Shown one piece after another: positions 32,212 through 42,927 of a stretch of DNA of 64,000 bases. The translations under genes and the position numbers were made by a program. The stretch spans positions 18,861,277 through 18,925,276 of the forward strand of contig NC_061121.1 in NCBI RefSeq assembly GCF_002878395.1, written 5' to 3'. The notes beneath the pieces were generated by a model. That model saw nothing but the letters and a program-made list of their open reading frames with translations, ran no database searches and had not been told where the DNA came from. Source of the stretch: Capsicum annuum (Eukaryota; Streptophyta; Magnoliopsida; Solanales; Solanaceae). Positions within the stretch are counted from its first letter, which is position 1. The number at the start of each line of letters is the position of its first letter.

Positions 32212-34778
32212 TGTAACACCCCGTATTCAAGTACATATATTGGCGTATTCAAGTACGTGTATTGGTCTTATTTATATAGAATTTATTTTATTTTATTTTA
32301 TTTATACCGGAATTTGCCCGTCGATGGTTCCATACGAAGGTTATTGAATAAGATTTTCAACGATATAAAGATTTCCAAAAACGGATAAGTTTCGGATATA
32401 ATCGAGCACGTTCGAAACTATAAAACGGTGGCGGGGATATTGGGAATAGTAAATGTGCAGGAAAATTTCCTGCACACAAACTACTGAGGCCAGCCATTTT
32501 TTTGGGTCAACTTTGAATGATTATAACTCCCTTAATATAATGAACTGGGAGAGCTTCCACCTATGAAAAGAAATATCTTTGAGTCTTCTTTCCAATGCAA
32601 TTGGTTTCATCCAAATCCGACATCTGAGTAATGAGTTATACTAGTTTTACTTCAGCCTCTCAAAACAGATTTTTAGGGTCAACTTCAAACAATCATAACT
32701 CCTTGTACAGGACGAACTGGGTGGCCTACTTTATATTAAATGAAATCCCTTTGAATTATCTTTCCAACAATACCAATTTCACCCAAATAAGATATCGGAG
32801 AAAAGAGTTATGGTTGATTTACTTTAGCCTATCAAAACAGTCCACCATGGACAGATTCGGATTTACTTAAATTTTAAGGGCAATATGGTCATTTTCCATC
32901 ACCTCATGGACGAAAATTGGTCATTATATACATATACTTAGCCTCATATCCATCATTTATCATCCAAATTATTGAAGAATAAGAAACCCTAGCCTAAGTT
33001 CAACTCCAATTATCTTGTGATTCAACCGTAGAAAATCCAAATTGATTCCGTAGTTGTGTTCACCGTCTCGAGGGCTTCGAGAAGCACCCCTTATTTGTGC
33101 CAACAGGACTTCGAAATCAAAAGGGCCATTTTATGGTAAGGATGTAAATTATGTTGGTGTTATTTATATGGATATGTATATATATATGCATGTGAGCATA
33201 AGAAGTATGTTATTTGATTGTTGTTGAAAGATGATTGGAAATGATGTTGGATTATTCTTGTGCATAGTTGGATTATGTTGAATTGTGAAGGAATTTGGTG
33301 TGATGATGTGGTATTGAAATGATGATTATATATATATATACACATAAACCGATTGTTCAAGTTGGTTTTTGGAATGTTTTGCAAATATTGGTTGTATGGA
33401 ATTATGGAAGAGAATTGTGGTGTTGGGTTGCTAATACTAGATGCCAAACATTTCATTGTAGATAAGTGATTTGTAAAGGCGGGAAGTTGTGTTGAATTGG
33501 TATCCGAATCTACAACGAGGTATGTAAAGCATACTCTAACGATGTTCTTTGGCATGAAAACACCAATGTTCTATCAAGTAAGATTCCGAGGTTGTCCAAA
33601 AACATGTATTGTTCTACATTACCAACGAAGTTGTTTCCATTCTATAAAGTGTCAAAATATTTCATTGATATACCGAAAGGTTCCTATTTCATTGTTGTGA
33701 TATTGATGATTCCGAAACACATTGTTGATGTACCAATGAGTCTTTATTACATCGTTATTGTATAGAAAGTCTATTACTTGGCTCCTATTGATGTATCATT
33801 ATTCCAAAGGTACTATATTGGCATGAACACTAATGTAATAATCTCAAAAGCTTTTGAACAAAGTTATTGGAAAGATCTCTTATGTGTGTTACTTGATATA
33901 CGTGTGGGTGGTAGCTCAGGGGCTTAAGCCTAGCATAGGCCGATCCCAATATTTGATATGATTACAGTTGATATGTACTGGGGGCAGCCTAATGGTCACA
34001 GTACGGTACAATATTGATTATTGTTAGGTGGTTGGAGGTTCGGGAGGAGGAGGTAATGGCGAATAATAATTGTAAAGAATGAAATGAACGAATGTATACC
34101 GTTCCACAAATGTGTTTGAATTCAAGAACCCAATTCAGATTAATGATAAGATAATGTACATGATCCTAAAAGTGTTTATGAAGTGTGGTTCACTTCTATT
34201 ATGATTTATTCACTTGCGTCTGATTTTCTTGATCCCCCATATCACATATGATTATTTACAGCTTTACATACTCAGTACATATTTCGTACTGACGTCCCTC
34301 ACGGAGGACCTGCATTTCATGCTGCAGGCACAGGTGCTTCAGCTCATTCACAGCATAGATAGGAGCCAGGTCATACAGCTATTGTTGGTGAGCTCCAGTT
34401 TGCTTCGGAGCTTTCCGAGTCGGTCCCTTATGTTTTGTTATTGTACAGGAGTCATGTGTGGGCGGGGGTTTGTCCCGACCCTAGTTATGTCATGTATATC
34501 CTAGAGGCTTTGTAGACATAAGGAAGGGTAAAGTCATGGAAGTTTATATAGTGATGTTATATTTGTATATGTGGTGGCCCCGACGGCCAAGTATTATATA
34601 TATATATATATTTGTGCGTGTTGTACTGATACAGGTAATTAGACCCTTCTATATGCAACGAAGTGCTGTCCAAATTTTTGGTGACATGTAAGTGAAAGTA
34701 CAGGTATTTGAACGGGTTCTCCCGAGCCTTCTCGGCTTTGGGTGCCAGTCCGGCCCGATGGGATTTTGGGGCGTGACA
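32212..34778 (+). mobile_element. solo LTR, 2.57 kb, Tekay/Del type
   Basis: It starts TGTAACACCCCGTATT and ends GGGGCGTGACA, the ends of the large chromovirus (Tekay/Del) LTRs of Solanaceae. CCTAT flanks it on both sides (32207-32211 and 34779-34783). The 3' half holds the familiar gtggtagctcaggggcttaagcc and gacgtccctcacggaggacctgcatttcatgctgcaggc blocks. A ~170-bp unit is duplicated near 32508 and 32678. No internal domain remains. Confidence 0.9.
32508..32850. repeat. ~170-bp direct duplication in the solo LTR
   Basis: Both units begin gggtcaactt(t/c) and continue with a(t/c)aatcataactcc, gaactgg, gaaat(a/c)(t/c)ctttga and ctttccaa, and end with gagttat. The copies are diverged. Confidence 0.7.
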
Positions 34779-35820
34779 CCTATACAATGGACAATTGAAG
34801 TTCTGTAGAGCTATAACTAATTCAAAATGGACCGCAACACTCGAATATTTATTTAAAGAGTTTTTAATTAATTTAGAAAAAATTACAAACATTATAATTA
34901 CAATAAATAAAAATATTTTTGTAAAGTTACAGTTTATAGCAAGAGTAACATTATTTCTCTCATTAACTAGACAAACGTCTGTTTTACTCTCACTACTTTA
35001 TTTTTTTTTTATTTTTACTTTCACTATTTCACTTCCCCTAATATAATTGTATCTTCTACCTTTTTTTATCTTATTTTTTTTTATCATTTTATTTTTTTAT
35101 TATAGTTTCTTTTTTTATCATTTTTTCTTTCCACTTTATTTTCTCTATTCTATTTCTCTTCTTTTTTTTCATCTTCCTTTTTTTCTTCTTCGTTTTATTT
35201 TAACTTTCTCATATTTGAAGATAATTATCTTCATGATCTTCAAAATTTTGAAATAAAACATCATTACTATTTTTTTCTCTTTTTCACTCTCTTATATCTC
35301 TAACTTTTTTTCTTGTTATTTTTTTTCATCCTTTTTTTTATCATTTTTATTTTTTTATTTTGATTTTTTTTATGTTTTATTTTTTCTTTCCACTTTATTT
35401 TCTCTCTTCTTTTTTTATTTTTTTCTTTATCTTTTTCTTTTTCGTTTTCTTTTTTCCTTTCTCATATCTTTTTTTCTTTTACTATTTTCATTTTCTTCTT
35501 CTTTTTTTCTATTTTCTTTTTTTTTCTTTATTTTCTTTTATTTTTACACTTCTCTTTCTCTTTCTTTTCTCTTTTTCCTTTTTGACTTCTTTTTTTTTCA
35601 TTTTTTCTTTTTCTATTTCTGTTAATTTTCATTTTTTTACTCGTCTATTTCTAACTTTTAATTTTAAAAGACAAATATGTATATCACATACACATATTCA
35701 GAACATATATAAAATAAATAGCCATACAAATCTGGATATGTATTTACATACAAAACATACATATGTATCTGCATATGTATTTACAGAAATACATATCTCA
35801 CTCATATGTATATATAAACA

Positions 35821-37022
35821 CTAGGTACTGAAGGCCCGTGCCAGCACGAGCCCAATATATGCTATTTAAAGTTACTAATTAATTTAATTTATAATACTTT
35901 ATCGACATCATAATTTAATATTTTGAGTTGTTTGTTATTGTAATTTATAAGACACTTCTTGTTCAAACTTTTGTGATATTGATAGTCAATTTATATTTTA
36001 AAAGTAATTTAATTTTTTAATCATTGTGGTTTATAATATTTTTTTCTATTTCAATTTAAGCGACACTGATATAATTTCGAGAGTCAATCAAATATAATGA
36101 TTGAAGTAACGAAACTGGCACGTCTTGAATGACTCATTAATTAGAAATGATATAGCAAAATTGTTATAAAAATACTTGTGATTTTATTTTAAGTGTGCCT
36201 CATATAAGATGTCAAATTAATTTAAAACATCAGATGTTAATTTATCATTTTATGTTTATTTTACCTTTTTTATTAAATATTATTAATTTTTTAATACTTA
36301 AATGACCTATAATAATTCCTTAGGGGTGATATAGTAAAATTACCATTGAAGCAGCTGAAGCAGATATTTCATAAATATCTATTTTACTTTTTTTAATTTT
36401 TTTTATTAATTTTCTAATATGTAAATTTCATATAATAATTAATTAGGAGTGATATAGTAAAATCACAGAGCAAGCAGACAGCTGGAAGCAAGCATGACAA
36501 CCGCAAGCTGCCTGCATCTAGCAACTACTACTCACACTTATTTATAATAACACGATTGAAGTAGCGAAATCGGTATGTCTTGAATGACTCATAATAACTA
36601 ATTAGAAGTGTTATAGCAAAGTTGCTATAAAAAATACTTGTGAAATTTTTTTTAGTGTGCCTCATGTAAGATGTCAAATTAATTTAAAACATCAGGATTT
36701 AATTTATCATTTTATGTTTATTTTAATTTTTTATTAAATATAATTAATTTTTTAATACTTAGATGACCTATAATAATTGCTTAGGGTCGATATAGAAAAA
36801 TTACGGTTGAAGCAGCTGAAGCGGACATATCATAAATATCTATTTACTTTTTTTAAAATTAAATTTTATTAATTTTTTAATACGTAAAGGTCATATAATA
36901 ATTAATTAAGGGTGATATAGTAAAATCACGAAGCAAGCAAACAGCTGAAAGTAGGCATGTCAACCGTCAGTTGCCTGCTTCCAAGAGCTGCTACTCGCTC
37001 TTCTATATTGTAGTAAATAGGA
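35821..37022 (-). mobile_element. Helitron-like element with internal tandem duplication
   Basis: On the minus strand the 3' end has the hairpin gggctcgtgctggcacgggcc, then ttcagtacCTAG and then T, as in Helitrons. The 5' end lies near 37000-37022 (tactacaatatagaagagcgagtag); the exact first base is uncertain. The 5' part is present twice in tandem (see next entry). There is no protein-coding content. Confidence 0.6.
36100..36995. repeat. ~445-bp tandem duplication in the Helitron-like element
   Basis: Copy 1 (about 36100-36535) and copy 2 (about 36550-36995) share gattgaagtarcgaaa, tcttgaatgactcat, gtgcctcatrtaagatgtcaaattaatttaaaacatcag, ggtgatatagtaaaatcac and a caagcagacagctg...caaccg...gcctgc end. 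Each copy ends in a 5'-terminus-like ctactcacactt or ctactcgctctt, as if a second element had inserted next to the first. Confidence 0.8.
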
Positions 37023-38069
37023 CACAAAACCTCTATATCAAAAAGGACAACTATATACATATACATATAGGTAATCAAAAAATACATGATACATATCTTA
37101 ATACGCCTTTGATAACATCGCCTTAATACGTTCTTCAATATCATTGACTGTGTGACATCCTATATGTGGTGGAAACCTTGGAAGTACTCTTGCCATGAAT
37201 TTATGATCACACAACATCTATAGAACAAAATAATGACATAAATCTATATTACATGTACTTTCACAAAAATTTAATACAAAATACATAATATGAATATGTT
37301 TTCTTTTACGTAATATATATATTGTATTGCAAAAAAATACATATAACTCTGCATATGAATTTACAGCATACATGTCTGATCCATATGTATATAACTATAC
37401 AAAAAATACAAATATGACTTTGATATGTATTTACGAAATACATATCGTATTCATATTAAACAGTAACAAACATAACTATACTATATATCTTTATATATAT
37501 ATTTGTGAAATACAAAGGTGACTCATATAAAACAAGAATATACATATGGATCAGGTATGTATTCTGTACTACATAGGTAGATCTATATGTTTCTTGTACG
37601 GTGTTGGATTTGTCTTTGAACTGTTGTATGCCATTTTAGAGGGTAACATATGTACTTATTTATATTTTTTACTGTTTAAGATATGTATTATGTATCTTTT
37701 AATTACCTATATGTATATGTATTTAGTTGTCCTTTTTGTATATACAAATGCATATTCATATGTACTTTTATACGGTGTTGAATTTATTTTGAATTGTTCT
37801 ATATCATTTTAGAGGGTAACATATATACTTATTTGTATTTTTTATTGTTTAAAATATATGTATCATCTATTTTTTTATTACCTATATGTATATGTATATG
37901 TATATGTATATAGTTGTCTTTTTTGTTATAGACATTTTGTGCCCTATATACTTTTATATACATATGAGTCAGATATGTATTTTTCTAAATACCTATGCAG
38001 ATATATATGTATGTTTTATACTGTAAATACACATGCAGATCTGCATGTTAATTTATTTTGTATATTTTT

Positions 38070-38072
<3 letters not shown>

Positions 38073-38145
<73 letters not shown>
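38073..38145. repeat. (AT)n(GT)n microsatellite
   Basis: About 19 AT units are followed by about 16 GT units. Other simple repeats: (TA)n at 34593-34612, (TA)n at 44739-44760, (ATAA)n at 48113-48139 and (TTC)n at 60731-60763. Confidence 0.95.
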
Positions 38146-38146
<1 letters not shown>

Positions 38147-39132
38147 TATAGATATTTGTCTTTTAAAATAAAAGATAGTAATAGAAGAGTAAAAAAAAAA
38201 ATCTGAAAAAAAGAGGTTAAAAAAGAAAGACAAATAGTAGTTAGAAATAGAAGTGTAAAAATAAAAGCGAAAAAAATTTAAAAAAAAAGAAAAATAGAAA
38301 AAAAGAAAAAGAAAATGAAAACAGGAAAAGAAAAAACTATGAGAAAGGAAAAAAAAAGAAAACAAAACAAGAAGAAAAGGTGAAAAAATAAGAGAAATAA
38401 AAGAGAGAAAATAAAGTGGAAAGAAAAAGAAATCAAAAGAAAGTAAAACGATAAAAAAACTAGCAAGAAAAAAAAGTTAGAGATATAAGAGAGTGAAAGA
38501 GATAAAAAAACAGTAATGATGCTTTATTTTGAATTTTTAAAGATAATGAAGATAATAATTTTTCAGATTTGAGTTTGATTTGGAAAAGAAATCTACTAAT
38601 TGAAATAAGAGTAATTTATGAAAAAAAATCTATTGTAGTAATTTATGAAAAAGGAATTTACTGCTTTTTTATTTAACTCAATTGATTTGAGGAGAAAAAA
38701 AAGGGACAGTAAATCTTGTTATATGTGTATTTCAATAGCAACACATTTATAAAATACAAAATACAACTTGTTATTTTTCATAACCATGAAACATTTGCTA
38801 TAAAAGTTCTAATTATAGCTATAAATTTGCTACTTATGAAAAATTCTCTTTAATTTATTATATTCCCGTTAAAGTAATGCAATTGTTCACTAATTATTTT
38901 AGAGGTAATATTAATTTTTATTTCTTTTTAAGATTAAATTATCTTGAAGTTATAGTCTTGGAATTATAATTCTTTAACTAGATGAAAGTTAGATCTGACT
39001 TGATTTATTTACTTTTCTTAAAAATTATTTGTGGTACACTATAGATCTTTTTAGGTACAATCAACCTGTTGATAAAATTTTCGAAGCTCATTCTTTTTCT
39101 TTTATTGAAGGTTGGACGAATATATAGGTTGA

Positions 39133-40502
39133 CTAGTTTAGATGTCCGCTCCTTGTGCGTGTACCTCATTTTAATGAATTTAAATATTACATTAAATAAA
39201 ATAATTATTTAAATAAAATACAATTAAATTGAACGTCTTTCTAACATGTAAAGATAAATAATTTATTTAATTAATTATATAATGGTTATAAATATCTAAA
39301 ATTCAAATAAGGTAGGTGAAATACATTAACAACTCCTTAAAATATTGTTATATTCTAATGGTTAAAGTGAATAACAATACTTTTAGGCATTTTCTCATTT
39401 AAAGAAAATTTACTGATAACAAATTTATTTATTTATAATGATGCGTACTTTGACTTTGAAATAACATATTCACTCAGATTCTGAGAATCTAACAACCTAT
39501 TCTACTGCTTTTGCTACAACAAAATCTACCTTGGCATCGTGAAATATTTATTTTTGCATATTCAGATGCTAATCATATAGTCTAAAACTAAGCAAACCTG
39601 CAATAATATAACATCTATTCCTTCAAATTCTGCATTTTCGCGAAGTATTACCTTTAGTGCCTTAAATAGTTGCACATCGTTCTTCCAATATAAATTTTCT
39701 CATGCATTCCAATCAAGTCTATCATTCAATATCTTGAATGGATCAGCGTAAATCGCTAGCATTCTATCTAGAAACACCTGACGAAAGAAAAAAAAAAATT
39801 ACAATGAACATAGGGTGATACTATAAGCAACTGAAAAAGTATGAGATCCAAATAACCTGTCGTGATAGTAGATGTCTATCAGCATCTGTCCATCTTAAAG
39901 TTTCTAAACTGATCTGCAAGACTGGAAGTGCTAACGCGTTGTTGCATCGACATGAATCCAACCATCGAGCTTGTGGCAAAACATAACAACTAAATCTAAA
40001 TCAAAGAAAATTCTATATAAAGAAATCTAAACACATTAAACTCCTAAACAAAATAAAAAACTAAATAATTCTTAAATATAAAAGGAAAATTAAAAGGAAG
40101 AATGGAAAGTGTTAGAATTTTTTTAGGTAAAACAAAATCACGAATAATTCAATGCATAAAATATAAATCGATTTGAAAAGCCGACTTTACACACATAATA
40201 AAACTTTTTTTCCAGTTATTTTTCCATATAGTTATTTTCCTAGTCTAGGTAGAATATTTTCATGTTTAAGTAGAAATCTTCTAAAGGTTAACATTAATTC
40301 CATAAATTTTGTCTTTTTCATATATTTTAGAATTTTAAATTTTTTTAATAATTTAATAATTAAATAATAATTTGAGAAAATAAGTGAAAAGACTATTTTA
40401 TCTAAAGTAAAGACTTTTAATGAAGGGTAAAAAGTTCAAATCACTTTTATAAGCGTCTTCACACTTTTAATATATTATAAATTATAAATTATAGATTATA
40501 GA
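39133..40502 (-). mobile_element. Helitron-like element carrying gene exons
   Basis: On the minus strand it starts A|TCTATAATCTATAATTTATA followed by atattaaaagtgtgaagacgc, like the element at 6347. It ends with a weak stem (cgc...gcg) and acatctaaaCTAG|T. There is no target duplication, as expected. The 1370-bp interior contains a spliced-looking gene fragment (39598-39990) and no Helitron helicase, so any movement would depend on enzymes supplied elsewhere. Confidence 0.65.
39598..39990 (-). pseudogene. captured host-gene fragment, two exons
   Basis: Exon A (about 39990-39857) encodes ...LPQARWLDSC, CNNALALPVLQISLETLRW and TDADRHLLSRQ, ending CAG|GTTATT. Exon B (39777-39598) starts after the acceptor ttctttcgtCAG and encodes VFLDRMLAIYADPFKILNDR, LDWNA-stop-ENLYWKNDVQLF and KALK, closing CAG|GTTTGC. 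The joint is phase 0 on both sides and B is exactly 60 codons, so the exon structure is probably that of the donor gene. One TGA replaces what was likely TGG (Trp). The product would be helical, HEAT-like at best; I do not recognise the donor. It lies within a Helitron-like element, which explains the missing flanking exons. Confidence 0.6.
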
Positions 40503-40664
40503 TTTAGTAATATTTATCTTGTGATACAACAATAGACTCCACAAAATATGTGACTAAATATTTGTTTCAGTGCAAAATTCTAGAAACAAAAATTACCTCT
40601 TGAAGAATAATGAATGAGAAAATATCTTTTTTTTTTCTCCTAATAAGAATATGTAAGTTTTGCT

Positions 40665-40816
40665 TGTTAGCCCATATGTTATTGGGCCTTTAGTTTATGG
40701 ACCTTTAGGTTATTGGCTATGTATATATAGCCTACTCTTGTTTTAGTTAGTTTTATGCTTTTCAGATTATATTGTAAACCTTAGCCTTTCTTCCCTTCAA
40801 TAAAGTTCTATTAACA
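40665..40816 (+). mobile_element. 152-bp solo LTR (TRIM-like or copia)
   Basis: It runs TGTTAGCCCATATG to TCTATTAACA and is flanked by TTGCT on both sides (40660-40664 and 40817-40821). It has a TATA-like tatatatag and an aataaag near the 3' end, as compact LTRs do. No partner LTR or internal region is next to it. Confidence 0.8.
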
Positions 40817-41160
40817 TTGCTTTGATTAATAAAATATTTGTTCTTATTTTTTTCTTCTATACATGTTTTTGAATTATATGAATAATTTGATAGCCTTGAG
40901 TATGATTTATTCTATCATAATTTCAATAAATTTTAATTGCTTTCGAAAGATCTACTATGTACTTCAATTTTGTAGTAAAAATTACAAGTACACAATTTGT
41001 ACTTTAATTGTATTGTAAGATTTATATATGTTAATTGTAAACCACAAAGTTTAGTATATCAAATAAGTTGTACTTTCATATTTATATATATATACATGGC
41101 ATAATACAAGCAAATTAAACAAACACACAGCTCAGTTGAAATAGGCAAGTAACTGGGATC

Positions 41161-41352
41161 ACTGGCAGAGCTAGAAGTTTTAATAAGGAGGTTTAAAATC
41201 GAAAAAAGTAACCACACAAACTAGCCGAAGGGGATTCAACGTCAACTATAAATACATAAAAAATAATTTTAATCACATATAAATAGCATAATTTTTCATC
41301 AAAGAAGATTCGGATGAACCCCTTAACTACAAGGTGGCTCCGCCACCGACTA
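41161..41352. mobile_element. MITE with GTGGCGGAGC ends
   Basis: The left end cactggcagagctagaag and the right end aaggtggctccgccaccg are inverted, imperfect copies of the CAGTGGCGGAGC terminus. It is the same type as the MITE at 9052-11721. The interior is noncoding. Confidence 0.65.
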
Positions 41353-41584
41353 GGACAAATTTGTAAGTATCAATTAATTTATAATTCTTTATGTAAGAAT
41401 TGAAAAGTGGATTTGCTAGCTTATGAACACTAACATCCAGAGATAATGTCGATCATATTGCAATATTGAGGTAGAATTCGTCATGATAAAAAAAATAGGG
41501 ATAAAACTACTTGATCTTCTGTTTATTTTATTTAATGGTCGACACCAAGAATTTTGATTAAGATTGAATAGTCAAAACTAAAGA

Positions 41585-41617
41585 AACACACGTGCAAAGT
41601 ACGTACAATTGATTAGT
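41585..41617 (+). mobile_element. degenerate Helitron-like 3' end
   Basis: The sequence acgtgcaaagtacgtacaattgattagt is nearly the same as the 3' end at 7146-7174 (acgtgcgaggcacgtgcgattaaactagt), with stem and spacing kept. No matching 5' end was found to its left. Confidence 0.4.
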
Positions 41618-41747
41618 TCTTTAAAAAGGATCACAATATAATCAGCTTGTAAAAAAAAAAAGTGATTTGAACCCTTGACTTCTATTCTAAGGCAGGGAGA
41701 TCACCAAAGCTAGCACTCCATTCATTAGTATGTACTGGTAAATGTAA

Positions 41748-42052
41748 GAGTAACTTACATAAATCTCGGATAGTTTTAGCAATATTACATAAAATTTCGG
41801 ATAGTTTGCGAATTACATTTTATCCCGAAATTTTGAATTGGTGATACATATGTTAAGCAGTGATACATATAGACTAGTGATACATATGTATATGTATCAC
41901 TAGTAAATATATATGTATACACTAGTGATGCATATAACATATGTATCACTAGTAAATATGAAATCCGGGATATTATGTAATTTTTTAAAATGTTAAGGAA
42001 TATTGTGTAATATGGTGTCTTAAATATAAGATTTGTGTAATTTTTACTAAAT
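41748..42052. mobile_element. MITE with imperfect inverted ends
   Basis: The left end agtaacttacataaatctcggatag and the right end tgtgtaatttttact pair as inverted repeats, and tcggatag...attacataaaatt pairs with ccgggatattatgtaatttt. Inside, gatacatatg and tcactagtaaatat recur. A 9-bp flank aaatgtaag/aaatataaa may be a decayed duplication. It resembles the MITE at 30134. Confidence 0.55.
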
Positions 42053-42927
42053 ATAAACTTCATAGTAGAATATAACAAATACTATTCAAATTAATTAAAT
42101 TATAATTATGTTTATGTTATCAAACTTTCATAATTTGATTACTATGCTGGCTTAATTTCTGTGTTGGGCTTGTGCTTGCATAGGCTTGCCGCCATCTACT
42201 CATTTACATATAGGATTTGTATGGATAAATTACATATAATCACACCTTAATTTCTATTATTACTTAAAATCTTATCTAACTAAATTAATTACAAAATTTT
42301 TTTTTTTACTCAAAATAGTTATCTCTTTTCTGATATATCTAAAAAAAATCTCACCCACATCCCCTTATTATGCCGCAAATCAAGCCTCAAAATCAGAAAA
42401 TATATCCCACGATTTTCTCAACTCACCCATTTTGAATTTCCACCATGTTCTCATCTTCATTTTGTACTTCAACATTCAAATTACAAATTCCATTAATTTT
42501 CTTTTGAATTTCTGCCATGTTCTCATCTATACTCAATTAGATCTAAAAACTCTATCTTTCCACCATTAGCTTTCTTTTTTAATTTCTACCGTTTCATTAT
42601 GATGTGAATGATATTGATTTTTATGAAAGTAGATTGAAATATCAAGTTGTAGTAAGAAGCTTGTTGCTACATGCAAAGAAGGAAAGAAAAACAAGTTACA
42701 AAAAGAGATACTTTACTTGGTTTCATTTTAAGTATTAGTATTTTTGGACAATATGGCTATGATATTTAAGCAAAACTTTTGATTGTTTTTATTACAATAT
42801 CTATAAATTAATTTTTGTCCATCTGTTAAGCTATTATGCATCAAAATATATTTTATTCTTTAGCAATGTATCATATAAGTTAATTGTAATTTTATAGCTT
42901 AATGTAAATTATATAATGTATCAGATA

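Larger units (their letters stand above)
34900..38580. mobile_element. large foldback with pyrimidine/purine arms
   Basis: The left arm (about 35210-35700) is T/C-rich; the right arm (about 38150-38575) is its inverse, A/G-rich. Exact inverted matches include tctcttatatctctaactttttt (35286-35310 against 38470-38495), aaataaa(a/g)catcattact and the ttttaaaagacaaatat / atatttgtcttttaaaa pair (35660 against 38150). The long open frames through the arms encode only Phe/Ser/Leu runs and are not genes. The interior is full of atgtatatgtat repeats and holds a Helitron-like insertion. The outer limits and superfamily are not resolved. Confidence 0.7.

Noticed and set aside
35047..35824. Open frames of 69 and 154 codons on the plus strand, rich in Phe
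   Set aside because: They only translate a T/C-rich tract; the same happens on the other strand at 38048-38466. There is no domain, and the composition is purely that of the repeat.
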